Source: DASRAA01 sp963814165 (GTDB taxonomy: Bacteria > Acidobacteriota > Terriglobia > Terriglobales > Acidobacteriaceae). From it: 64,000 nt of DNA. Below the pieces are notes generated by a model, which was given only the letters and a program-made list of their open reading frames with translations, had not been told where the DNA came from and made no database searches. Shown here piece after piece: positions 17,217 to 25,865 of the stretch (position 1 is the stretch's first letter; every line of letters begins with the position of its first letter). Made by a program: the position numbers and the translations under genes. The stretch lies in the NCBI GenBank assembly GCA_963814165.1, contig CAWFBW010000012.1, forward strand, positions 62,001 to 126,000, read 5' to 3'.

Positions 17217-17695
17217 CAGCGATCAGTTGAACCTGACCACGGAGTATTCGGATGGCGATTGCAGAATTCGGCCGGTCGCGAAGGGAGACTATGCCCCCTT
17301 GGTGCCCAATCATATCCGACTTATTGGATAGTGTACTACCGTAGTTTTACGGTATCCAGCACAGACCGCACGCAATTCATGCGCCACCGTGCCGTGCTAT
17401 CGCAGTAGTACACGCCGTTTCTGATCGTCGCGGCAGCATTGGTGGCGTACGGCACTGCGGGCGTACCGTAGTTTTCCCACCCCACGTGTCTGTAAGTTTA
17501 CGGATTGTCGAAATCTACTCATTCCACGAAAGTGAAGGTGCGCGGGGATCGCACTCGAGCTTTTCGTCGGCTCTTTCGTACCAGTTCAACCACCGTAACC
17601 TGGTACTCCTCGCGTCCTCCGAAACACCGCGGACGTCGGGGGGCGTCCGCGGTGTCTCGGTACATGATTCGGATGCCTGCATCGAGGGGGAAGAT
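17217..17695. other. Divergent promoter region of the regulator and sulfatase operon
   Basis: 479 bases without a supported gene; the frame of the sulfatase runs back into it, but signal peptide and ribosome site fix the start at 17696. It contains the TACCGTA palindrome and two partial copies. GACGTCGGGGGGCGTC (about 17631-17646) is a further short inverted repeat. Confidence 0.55.
17337..17354. promoter_or_regulatory. TACCGTA-GTTT-TACGGTA palindrome, candidate response-regulator site
   Basis: A perfect inverted repeat with 7-bp arms and 4-bp spacer, 120 bases upstream of the response-regulator start. Partial copies follow at 17464-17474 (TACCGTAGTTTT begins there) and 17490-17506 (TGTAAGTTTACGGA). 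That it is bound by the adjacent NarL-type regulator is inference. Confidence 0.55.
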
Positions 17696-20053
17696 ATGAA
17701 CTTCAAGCTTGCTTTTACCGCGGCGTTGTGCGCGCTTGTGCCTCACGCAGCCGGGGCTCAGACGCCCAGCGATGGGCCTGCACTACCTTTTCCGCCGACG
17801 CCTTCCGCGAGCGTTGCCGCTCCTTCTTTGCAGGAATCGAAGCACCAACGGCGGATTGAGGAGAGTCACTTACCCAAGAATGCGCCCAACATTCTGATCA
17901 TCCTGTTGGACGACGTCGGGTTCGGGCTGGCTGACACCTACGGCGGCCCCATTCATGCCCCAACGCTGTCGCGCATCGCGAATTCTGGTATCAGCTACAA
18001 CTCATTTCATACCACGTCAATCTGCTCACCAACGCGCGCCTCGATCCTGACCGGACGCAACCACGAGCGTGTAGGTTCCGGGACCATCGCGGAACGCGCT
18101 GTCGATTGGGATGGCTACACCGGAGTAATTCCCCGGACTTCTGCAACCCTCGCCAAGACGCTTGGCTACTACGGATACGACACTGCGGCGTTCGGTAAGT
18201 GGCACAACACTCCGGCGACGGAGACGACGGCCATGGGGCCGTTCACTCTCTGGCCGACAGGCGAGGGTATCGGCTTCGACTATTTCTACGGATTTCTCGC
18301 CGGTGAGACCTCCCAATGGGAGCCAAGGCTGTTCGAAAACCTCAATCCCGTCGAACCGCCTCACGACCCGAAATACCACCTCACGACCGATCTCGCCGAC
18401 CACGCTTTGACGTGGATGAAATGGCATCGTGCGTATGCGCCCGACAAGCCGTTCTTTATTTATTGGGCGCCCGGTGCTGGGCACGGGCCGCATCACATCT
18501 TCAAAGAGTGGGCTGACAAGTACAAAGGTAAGTTCGACGACGGTTGGGATGCGATGCGCGTAAAGACCTACAACCGTCAGAAGGAACTCGGCTGGATACC
18601 TCCTGACGCGCAACTCACGCCGCGTGCCGACTCCATGGCTTCGTGGGACAGCATTCCCCAATCGGAGCGGCCGTTCCAGACGCGATTAATGGAAGTTTTT
18701 GCGGGATTCGTCGAGCATGCCGATACCGAGGCGGGCAGGCTGATCGACGAGCTCGATGAACTCGGCATCCGTGACAACACCATCGTCATTTATGTGTGGG
18801 GCGATAACGGCTCCAGCGCCGAAGGACAGAACGGATCCATCAGCGAACTGCTGGCGCAGAACCAGATTCCCAATACCGTAGAGCAACAGATCGAGGCGTT
18901 GAATAAGCTCGGCGGCCTGGATGAGCTCGGCGGGCCGAAGGTGGACAACATGTATCACGCCAGCTGGGCCTGGGCTGGCGATACGCCCTTCCGGTATACC
19001 AAGCTGATCGCGTCCCACTTCGGTGGCACCCGTAACCCGATGGCTATCTCATGGCCGGCAGGTATCAAGCCAGACAAGACACCCCGACCACAGTTCCACC
19101 ACGTCAACGACATTGCGCCGACCATTTACGAGATCCTGGGAATCAAGCCGCCGAAGGTCGTGGACGGATTCCCGCAGGACCCCATCGACGGCGTGAGCAT
19201 GGTCTATACATTTGCCAGCGCCACCGCGCCCGGCCGAAAGCATACACAGTATTTCGATAACAACGGCAGTCGCGGAATCTACCACGACGGATGGTTTGCT
19301 TGCACCTTCGGGCCGCTGACACCGTGGTTAACGGTGAGTCCGGGACTTGCTACATGGGATTCGCGGAAAGATGTCTGGGAGCTCTACGACCTAAAGACTG
19401 ATTTTTCGCAAGCGAATGACCTTGCCTCGAAAGATCCGCAACGTCTGGCTGACCTGAAGTCGCTGTTCCTGAAAGAAGCGGAAGCAAACAAGGCGTTCCC
19501 AATCGGCGCAGGGATCTGGCTACGGATTCACCCGGAAGACCGGGTGAAAACACCCTATACGACTTGGCATTTCGACGCGACGACCAGGCGCATGCCTGAA
19601 TTTGCTGCGCCGGGGCTCGGGCGCGAGAGCAATCACGTGACTATTAACGCGGAACTTGGCGATAACGCGTCCGGTGTCCTCTACGCGCTTGGCGGAGCCT
19701 CAGGCGGCCTGACTCTGTTCATGGATAACGGCCAGCTTGTGTACGAGTACAACATGATGATCATCGAGCGCTACACCGTGCGTTCCGCGGGCAAGATTCC
19801 AGCCGGCAAACACCGGATCGAGGTAGCCACACAGATCGCAAAACCCGGGGCTCCGGCGGACGTCGTGCTCACGGTCGACGGAATAGAGGTAGCTCGCACC
19901 ACGGTCAAGCGCACCGTACCTGCCGCCTTTACTGCCAGCGAGAGTTTCGATGTGGGAGTCGATCTCGGCTCGCCCGTCTCGCTTGACTACTTCGACCGGG
20001 CGCCATTTGCGTTCAACGGGAAGATCGAAAACGTGACCGTCGAACTGCGGTAG
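17696..20053 (+). CDS. Large secreted arylsulfatase (FGly-type)
   Basis: 785 residues from the ATG at 17696, chosen for its AGGGGGAA ribosome site and signal peptide (MNFKLAFTAALCALVPHAAG). After a Pro-rich linker (ALPFPPTPSAS) comes the sulfatase domain: LLDDVGFG (metal Asp pair), C110-S-P-T-R with ILTGRNH as formylglycine site, FGKWHNTP, and VWGDNGSSAEGQ. The C-terminal ~200 residues form a beta-rich module. It hydrolyses organic sulfate esters in the periplasm or outside. It leads a unit with the SphA-like porin and a second sulfatase that is similar throughout. Confidence 0.93.
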   Translation: MNFKLAFTAALCALVPHAAGAQTPSDGPALPFPPTPSASVAAPSLQESKHQRRIEESHLPKNAPNILIILLDDVGFGLADTYGGPIHAPTLSRIANSGISYNSFHTTSICSPTRASILTGRNHERVGSGTIAERAVDWDGYTGVIPRTSATLAKTLGYYGYDTAAFGKWHNTPATETTAMGPFTLWPTGEGIGFDYFYGFLAGETSQWEPRLFENLNPVEPPHDPKYHLTTDLADHALTWMKWHRAYAPDKPFFIYWAPGAGHGPHHIFKEWADKYKGKFDDGWDAMRVKTYNRQKELGWIPPDAQLTPRADSMASWDSIPQSERPFQTRLMEVFAGFVEHADTEAGRLIDELDELGIRDNTIVIYVWGDNGSSAEGQNGSISELLAQNQIPNTVEQQIEALNKLGGLDELGGPKVDNMYHASWAWAGDTPFRYTKLIASHFGGTRNPMAISWPAGIKPDKTPRPQFHHVNDIAPTIYEILGIKPPKVVDGFPQDPIDGVSMVYTFASATAPGRKHTQYFDNNGSRGIYHDGWFACTFGPLTPWLTVSPGLATWDSRKDVWELYDLKTDFSQANDLASKDPQRLADLKSLFLKEAEANKAFPIGAGIWLRIHPEDRVKTPYTTWHFDATTRRMPEFAAPGLGRESNHVTINAELGDNASGVLYALGGASGGLTLFMDNGQLVYEYNMMIIERYTVRSAGKIPAGKHRIEVATQIAKPGAPADVVLTVDGIEVARTTVKRTVPAAFTASESFDVGVDLGSPVSLDYFDRAPFAFNGKIENVTVELR

Positions 20054-20130
20054 CTAGGAAACGCAGGTATGTCCCGATGTGGGACTTGTGGATTACCGGA
20101 TTTCGAGGAACTCAGTTGAAGGATTATTCA

Positions 20131-21126
20131 GTGAAGAGGTTGTTGTTCGCGGTCATCGCGGTTATGTGCGTTGTCCTGTCAATTGGCATGCATGTTGCAG
20201 TGGCCGAAGAAGGAGGCTCGGGCCATTATTTCCCCGGCTCGATCTCCGATTTCGCCGATTCGGTGCCCGCGGCTCCAACCTTTATTGTCCGTTACAACCA
20301 GATCTATTACAGCGGGGCGGCAGGAGCGAACAAAGCCATTCCTATCGGCGGCACCACGGCGCTTGGCCTCGAAGCCACCTCTTGGGGAGAAGGCATTACT
20401 TTGGTCTGGCGGCCGTCCATCGACATGGGAAAGCACTGGAGCTATGCCATGTCGGCGACCATCCCGTTCATGCAGATGAGCGTTTCGGCTAGCGCCGTAG
20501 TGCCGATTCCGACGGGCAATGGCACCAGCTTGCTGACCACGGTCGCTCGCACCGGTACCCGCAACGCACTGGGTGACGTGTTGGTGATGCCGTTCATGAT
20601 TAACTACGCCGTCAATCCCAACTTCAGTGTGAATGGCCGGATCGGGGTGTTTCTGCCGACCGGCAACTATGCGGTCGGACGCCTTGCGAACACAGGCAAG
20701 AACTACACCACGCTGGAACCGGAGCTTGGATTGCAATACTTCGGCCAAAAGAATGGTCGCGAGGCTGTCATCTATGCAGGCTTCGACTTCAACACCATTA
20801 ACTCCGCTACTCAATATCAGACCGGCACCCAGTTCCACTTGGATGGCACCCTGGCGCAACACCTGCCGCTGCTAAAAGGGCTGGCTGGCATAGGAGTGAA
20901 TCCGTTTTACTACACCCAGATCACCGGCGACAGCGGCCCCGGCGCGACCCTGGGCAAGTTCGAGGGCACCACCGCCGGCATCGGCCCGGTCCTGTCCTAC
21001 CTCAAGCCGAAAGGCAAAGACGGGCACTTCGACTTCATCGCTGACGTCAAGTGGCTCAACGAGTTCTACGTCAAAAACCGGCTGCAGGGGAACACAGTGT
21101 TCATAAAGGTTCTGTTCAAGTTCTAG
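20131..21126 (+). CDS. SphA-like / phenol MetA-pathway outer-membrane porin
   Basis: 331 residues from the GTG at 20131, which has AAGGA about eight bases upstream and gives a tight signal peptide; an in-frame ATG at 20077 adds 18 poorly supported residues. The mature start GGSGHYFPGSISDFADSVPA and the alternating amphipathic strands ending in VFIKVLFKF are typical of the SphA/Phenol_MetA_deg outer-membrane family, thought to import hydrophobic or aromatic compounds. It lies between two sulfatases, 77 bases after one and 40 before the next, so uptake or release of a sulfated aromatic substrate is a reasonable inference. Confidence 0.85.
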   Translation: MKRLLFAVIAVMCVVLSIGMHVAVAEEGGSGHYFPGSISDFADSVPAAPTFIVRYNQIYYSGAAGANKAIPIGGTTALGLEATSWGEGITLVWRPSIDMGKHWSYAMSATIPFMQMSVSASAVVPIPTGNGTSLLTTVARTGTRNALGDVLVMPFMINYAVNPNFSVNGRIGVFLPTGNYAVGRLANTGKNYTTLEPELGLQYFGQKNGREAVIYAGFDFNTINSATQYQTGTQFHLDGTLAQHLPLLKGLAGIGVNPFYYTQITGDSGPGATLGKFEGTTAGIGPVLSYLKPKGKDGHFDFIADVKWLNEFYVKNRLQGNTVFIKVLFKF

Positions 21127-21166
21127 CAAACCGCCGCGCAGCAAACAGCATGAGGAGTCTCGAGCA

Positions 21167-23536
21167 ATGAACGTGAAACGCAATACCATCTTGACCGTCG
21201 CCAACCTCGTGTTGGGCGGAATGTTCGCACACGTAGCGGGAGCGCAAGAAATTCTGCCCTTCCCACCTACACCTTCAGCCTCCACGGCGGGACTGACGAT
21301 GCAGGACTCCGTTTACAGGAAGCGCGTTGAGGCCAAACACCTGCCCGAGGGCGCGCCGAACATCCTGATCATTCTGATCGACGACGTCGGGCCGGGCTCG
21401 CCCTCAACGTATGGCGGAGAGGTCAACACTCCTACCCTCAGCCGCGTAGCCCAGATGGGCATCTCCTTCAGCCGTTTCCACTCGACTGCAATGTGCTCGC
21501 CCACGCGGGCGTCGCTGCTGACCGGGCGCAATCACACTTTTGTCGGCAACGGCCAGATCTCGGCAATCGCCAACGACTTCGACGGTTTCAGCGGGATCAT
21601 CCCGAAATCGTCAGCGACGGTTGCGGAGGTATTGAAGGACTACGGCTACAACACCGCGGCGTTTGGCAAGTGGCACAACACCCCTGAAGATCAGATCACC
21701 TCCAAGGGGCCTTTCGACTATTGGCCCACTGGCTATGGCTTCGAGTATTTTTACGGGTTCCTCGCCGGAGAAGCCTCGCAGTATGAACCGACCTTGACGC
21801 GCAACACCACTGCCGTCACGGAGGAGAAACAAAAGGGCTACCACCTCACCGATGACATCGCCCGCGACGCCATCGTGTGGCTTCGCGAACAGAAGGCCTA
21901 CGCGCCCGACAAGCCGTTTCTCATCTACTGGGCTCCAGGTTCGGCACACGGCCCGCACCAGATCTTCAAGGAGTGGGCTGACAAGTACAAGGGCAAGTTC
22001 GACGATGGCTGGGACAAGTATCGCGAGCGCACCTTCGCCCGCGCCAAAGCTCTGGGCTGGATTCCGCAGGACGCGCAGCTTACTCCTCGCCCCGCTACCA
22101 TGGCGTCATGGGACTCCATCCCCGAGTCCGAGCGACCTTTTCAACGCCGCCTGATGGAAGTCTTCGCTGGTTTTGCCGAGCACGCCGATTACAACGCCGG
22201 CAAGGTCATCGATGAAATCGAGAGGGAAGGCAAACTGAACAACACCCTGATCTTCTACATCTGGGGAGACAACGGATCTTCCTCCGAGGGTCTTAACGGA
22301 ACCATTAGCGAGCAGCTCGCGCAGAACGGAATTCCGACAACGATCTCGCAGCACATCGAAGCGCTGAACGAGCTAGGCGGACTCGACGCATTGGGTGGCC
22401 CCAAGACCGACAACATGTATCACGCCGGATGGGCTTGGGCCGGCAGCACCCCGTACAAAGGCACCAAACTGATGGCTGCCTACTTCGGTGGTACGCGCCA
22501 ACCAATGGCGGTTTCCTGGCCCGCTCGCATTAAGCCCGATCCGACGCCGCGGCCGCAGTTCCACCACGTCATCGACATCGCGCCGACTATTTACGAGTTA
22601 ACTAAGATCACCCCGCCTACTGTCGTAAACGGATTCGAACAGGACCCAATCGCCGGTGTCAGCATGGTTTATGCGTTTGGCGATCCCAAGGCGCCCGGCA
22701 CGCGACACACGCAGTTCTTCGACATCATGGCCAGCCGTGCGATCTATCACGACGGCTGGGTTGCGGCCGCTCCGGGCCCACGGGATCCATGGGTTGGCGG
22801 CATGCCGAAAGGCATCAAGGAATGGTCGCCCCTCACGGATAAGTGGGAACTCTACAACATCGATGCAGATTGGAGCGAAGCCAACGACCTGGCAGCTTCG
22901 AACCCGCAAAAGCTTGCGGAGATGAAAGAGCTCTTCCTGCTGGAATCGACCAAGAACAAGAACCTTCCCATCGGCGGCGGCATGTGGTCCACAGCGATGT
23001 TCCATCCCGAGGACGCACCCTCCTCGGCTCTAACTGAGTGGACTTTCGACGGCCCCATGACTCGGATGCCCGAGTCCGCTGCTCCGAAACTGGGAAAGAT
23101 GAGCAGCCTGGTCAGTATGGATGTTGATGTTCCTGCCAACGCCAACGGCGTGCTGTATGCGCTGGCTGGTTTTTCAGGCGGCGTCACTTGTTACGTGAAA
23201 GACGGCATCCTGAGCTACGAGTTCAATCTTTTCGAAATCGAACGCACCAAAATCAAGTCCAAAGAAAAGCTGCCGGCGGGCAAGGCGAAGATCGAAGTCG
23301 AATCGAAGCTTGCTGGACCAATCGGCGGGCCGATGAACGTCACTCTCAAGGTGAACGGAACAGTCGTGGGGCAAGGCCAGGTGCCACGCGCCATGTCTTT
23401 GCACTTCACCTCCAACGCGACGTTCGATATCGGTGAGGACTTGGATTCGCCTGTATCGCTCGACTACTACGACCAGGCCCCGTTCCCCTTCACTGGAACG
23501 ATCGGCACGACGACGATTACCTATCTCAAGAAATAG
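21167..23536 (+). CDS. Large secreted arylsulfatase (FGly-type), second copy
   Basis: 789 residues, with GAGGAGT upstream of the ATG and a signal peptide to about residue 26. It shares architecture with the 17696 protein: ILPFPPTPSAS linker, LIDDVGPG metal Asp pair, C110-S-P-T-R with LLTGRNH, FGKWHNTP, IWGDNGSSSEG, and the same C-terminal beta module ending in SLDYYDQAPFPF. The two are probably tandem duplicates separated by the porin gene, with diverged substrate preference. The maturase for formylglycine is not in the window. Confidence 0.93.
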   Translation: MNVKRNTILTVANLVLGGMFAHVAGAQEILPFPPTPSASTAGLTMQDSVYRKRVEAKHLPEGAPNILIILIDDVGPGSPSTYGGEVNTPTLSRVAQMGISFSRFHSTAMCSPTRASLLTGRNHTFVGNGQISAIANDFDGFSGIIPKSSATVAEVLKDYGYNTAAFGKWHNTPEDQITSKGPFDYWPTGYGFEYFYGFLAGEASQYEPTLTRNTTAVTEEKQKGYHLTDDIARDAIVWLREQKAYAPDKPFLIYWAPGSAHGPHQIFKEWADKYKGKFDDGWDKYRERTFARAKALGWIPQDAQLTPRPATMASWDSIPESERPFQRRLMEVFAGFAEHADYNAGKVIDEIEREGKLNNTLIFYIWGDNGSSSEGLNGTISEQLAQNGIPTTISQHIEALNELGGLDALGGPKTDNMYHAGWAWAGSTPYKGTKLMAAYFGGTRQPMAVSWPARIKPDPTPRPQFHHVIDIAPTIYELTKITPPTVVNGFEQDPIAGVSMVYAFGDPKAPGTRHTQFFDIMASRAIYHDGWVAAAPGPRDPWVGGMPKGIKEWSPLTDKWELYNIDADWSEANDLAASNPQKLAEMKELFLLESTKNKNLPIGGGMWSTAMFHPEDAPSSALTEWTFDGPMTRMPESAAPKLGKMSSLVSMDVDVPANANGVLYALAGFSGGVTCYVKDGILSYEFNLFEIERTKIKSKEKLPAGKAKIEVESKLAGPIGGPMNVTLKVNGTVVGQGQVPRAMSLHFTSNATFDIGEDLDSPVSLDYYDQAPFPFTGTIGTTTITYLKK

Positions 23537-23782
23537 GCCCTGGTGCCTCAGGTTCGCGCCCCGCTTTTGGGCGCTAACCTGGGGATATATTCCCCAAATC
23601 TCCAACCCGGGTTGCGCAAATTGCCTCTTGGCAATGGTGGGTTCACATCCCGACCGACGACTCGGCTGACAACCAATACTCTCGATGAGGGAGCCCTGTC
23701 CGGCCTGACTTTGGCCGGGTGGGTCTTTGACCTTTCACCTCCGTTATCTCTGTGCCTCTGTTTTTCTGTGATGGATGTCGTT

Positions 23783-23797
23783 TTCCCATTTCGGGAA
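23783..23797 (+). promoter_or_regulatory. TTCCC-N5-GGGAA inverted repeat, cassette B
   Basis: TTCCCATTTCGGGAA has the same arms as 5970-5984 and the same position relative to the second palindrome and the ORF. Confidence 0.5.
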
Positions 23798-23853
23798 CGC
23801 CAGATACTTTCTTCGCACAATGTTCTTGCATTCCCATCCCCACTTTGATTATG

Positions 23854-23872
23854 GTAACCATGCGGTGGTTAC
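23854..23872 (+). promoter_or_regulatory. GTAACC-N7-GGTTAC inverted repeat, cassette B
   Basis: Perfect 6-bp arms, 107 bases before the decayed ORF, corresponding to 6040-6060 in copy A. Confidence 0.5.
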
Positions 23873-23978
23873 TTTTGCCGCACGGGCACTGTTCGACTTT
23901 GCTTCGGGAATACTCGGAGCGTATTGCTTATTGCTGACAGCTGAAAGGTAATGGCTGAAAGCTGAACTGGAGTCACCC

Positions 23979-24125
23979 ATGTCCTACCGCACTGGCGACC
24001 ATCTCAAAGAAGATGGCATCCCTTGTAGTTCTCCGAGCCACCTCGCCGACCCGACCCTGTTTGATCTTCCGCCAGCGAACGCGCCTCCACAGGGCCGCAT
24101 AACTCCTTACGGCTCAGGACTTTGA
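23979..24125 (+). pseudogene. Truncated copy of the CxFH zinc-ribbon family
   Basis: 48 codons starting at ATG 23979 with CTGGAGTCACCC before it, nearly the same junction as in the 6173 gene. The start reads MSYRTGDHLKEDGIPCSSPS, which aligns with MSVRICNFPKPDGSPYGSPA but keeps the middle Cys and loses the first Cys and the FCYFH motif. It stops early, in the CTTACGGCTCA block that lies downstream of the gene in copy A. I infer a deletion derivative with an intact leader and tail. Confidence 0.6.
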
Positions 24126-24220
24126 CCTTTAACTCATTTGTTTCCGGTAATTTACGAGGGAATCCTTGCATCCTATTGAAAATAAGTATTTTACGGATAG
24201 GGGGGAGGGGGTACTTATCG
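24106..24220 (+). repeat. Downstream block of the zinc-ribbon cassette (copy B)
   Basis: CTTACGGCTCA, GGGAATCC, ATTGAAAA and GATAGGGGGGAGGGGGTAC occur in the same order and spacing class as at 6507-6622. Confidence 0.55.
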
Positions 24221-24252
24221 CCATCGGTCTCAATTCGGGACGACAACATGAG

Positions 24253-24297
24253 CACCGTAGTTCTTCGGTGCCTTAGGCGAGTAGTTTTCCGAATACC
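24253..24297. promoter_or_regulatory. CACCG...CGGTG repeat plus conserved GAGTAGTTTTCCGAATACC element
   Basis: CACCGTAGTTCTTCGGTG (24253-24270) is an inverted repeat, and GCGAGTAGTTTTCCGAATAC (24277-24296) is identical to the right arm of the 9632-9698 repeat. It lies 71 bases upstream of the DUF3395 gene and is a probable regulatory element. Confidence 0.5.
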
Positions 24298-24367
24298 GTT
24301 TAGCCGACGCCGAACCTATCGTTTACTAGTACCAAAGGCATCGGCCTTACACCGAAAGGAACCATCC

Positions 24368-24688
24368 ATGAAAACCGCTCGCCAGATCTTCACCGCACTC
24401 GCTCTGTTGGTGCTTACGGTCTCCGTCGTCCAGATTCCCGCGCAGGCCCAGGGCCGCCAGCTTCATATCAACAAAGCCATCTACGGTCACAACGGACAGG
24501 GGATCAACGTAACCAACCACCTTCGGTCGCTCATCCAGAACAACACGCTTGACGTCAAGGTCAACAACAAGAACATGGGCGGCGACCCGAATGTCGGCGC
24601 CGACAAGAGCGTGAAGGTAGAGTACACATACCAGGGCCGCACCAGCACGAAGGTCGTCAAGGAAGGCGACCGCCTGCAACTGCCCTAA
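24368..24688 (+). CDS. Small secreted DUF3395-like protein
   Basis: 106 residues from the ATG at 24368, with GAAAGGAA ten bases upstream. It has a signal peptide (FTALALLVLTVSVVQIPAQAQ). The mature part INKAIYGHNGQGINVTNHLR, VKVNNKNMGGDP, then KSVKVEYTYQGR and KEGDRLQLP fits DUF3395, a small beta domain found in eukaryotic DnaJC11 C-termini and as stand-alone bacterial secreted proteins. Function unknown. Its promoter side carries the element shared with 9.6 kb. Confidence 0.75.
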   Translation: MKTARQIFTALALLVLTVSVVQIPAQAQGRQLHINKAIYGHNGQGINVTNHLRSLIQNNTLDVKVNNKNMGGDPNVGADKSVKVEYTYQGRTSTKVVKEGDRLQLP

Positions 24689-25352
24689 TAGGGTCAGCAT
24701 CGACTGCAGCCTTGCCGCGAAAATGGCCTCAAGCTGCACCTGAGGTTATTCCCTCAGCACTGATTTTGGCCGGTCAAAACAAGCGTATGCGGTACGCTGC
24801 TGCGGTCTGTGTGCGAAGCTGCATGGACAAAAAGCGGACTCTAACTACACGAGCACCAATGGCGTACGGTTCCTCCGAATCGCAGCATTGCCAATAAGCT
24901 GAGACTGGCGACACGACTCGCGAACCGTACGCCGATATTTCGAGTGGGGACTCAGATGACCGCCCGACTGCAGAAAGCCCGCCAACTTGGCCGTAGCGGG
25001 TTTCGTCGCTGACGCTCGCATGCTACTGGTTCAGCTCTGGTCGCCGAAGTCTCAGTACGCGTGTACCAATGGGTGTGCAGCCACTCTCAGTGATTAGCTT
25101 GTCCCTCGAAACGTTACCGTAACCGAGCCACGTTGCGCATTTGTAGAGGCGCCATGCTCGACCACGGCGAGACTTCATGCGCAAGTCGCGAGTGCCCCTA
25201 TACTGGTGTGTTGCAGCAGCTGACGTTACTATTTCGGGCTGTCTTCGCGCTGAAGTGCCGCTGCGGTGTGAGGAATGGCGCGCGCGGCCTGTCTAGCTCC
25301 GCAGCCGTCCTATTACCGAAGCCGGATGGCGTGGGAATCGTGGAGGTCGTCG
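24689..25352. other. Intergenic region without recognisable gene
   Basis: About 660 bases between convergent genes. Open frames here are short and lack homology or ribosome sites. I see no strong terminator; GCGTACGGTTC near 24858 and AACCGTACGC near 24922 are inverted copies of one another. Confidence 0.45.
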
Positions 25353-25727
25353 TTACTTTTGCTGGTTGGCCTCAGCAATGAGTTGGGCGACCTTCGAGTC
25401 GGTGCCCACCGGCTCCACGAATACGATGCTGCTGGCATTCAGGTACATGCGATCTGGCGCGTGCAGCTCCTTACCGCGCTTCACAAGGACATTGCTGACC
25501 TGCTTGGTTTCAGGGTTGGTCTGGCTGACGATGTAGAACACGTCGGTCAACACCGGATTCGGCGTTCCAAAGCCCGCGAGCTTTCCGAAATACACAGAAT
25601 TGTTGCTCAACAATACCGCTTGATAGGGAGTGTTGAAGGCAACGGCGGTGGGCGGAGCAGCGCAGCCCGCGAGCAGCGCGATCGCGGTAACAACCAATAA
25701 AGATAGTGCAGTCAAACGTAGCTTCAT
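25353..25727 (-). CDS. Small lipoprotein
   Basis: 124 residues from the ATG at 25727, which has GGGAGA upstream. The signal peptide ends in a lipobox, LLAGC (Cys at residue 21), so the protein should be lipidated and envelope-attached. The mature part, YQAVLLSNNSVYFGKLAG, FYIVSQTNPETKQVSNVLVKRGKELHAP and NASSIVFVEPVG, is a short beta-rich domain found in many bacteria without assigned function. Confidence 0.78.
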   Translation of the reverse strand: MKLRLTALSLLVVTAIALLAGCAAPPTAVAFNTPYQAVLLSNNSVYFGKLAGFGTPNPVLTDVFYIVSQTNPETKQVSNVLVKRGKELHAPDRMYLNASSIVFVEPVGTDSKVAQLIAEANQQK

Positions 25728-25865
25728 ACTGGGATCTCCCGGAGGCCGAGTGGCTGGCCGCAATGGTAAATGGTGGACGAGCAATTGTCGCATCAAATTG
25801 ATTTGCTACAGACAGAAATGCGGCCTGACTGCATTTTGTCAGGCCGCATCCCGGACAAAGTTAAC

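Larger units (their letters stand above)
23537..23978. other. Leader of the second zinc-ribbon cassette (copy B)
   Basis: No gene. From 23776 on it matches 5963-6172 in word order: TTCCCATTTCGGGAACGC, CTTGCATTCCC, a GTAACC/GGTTAC repeat, TTTTGCCGCACG, then a run of GCTGAAAG-like words before the start codon. The first 200 bases show no assignable structure. Confidence 0.55.

Noticed and set aside
17486..17695. 70-codon N-terminal extension of the first large sulfatase
   Set aside because: The ATG at 17696 has a strong ribosome site and starts a clean signal peptide; the extension covers the promoter region.
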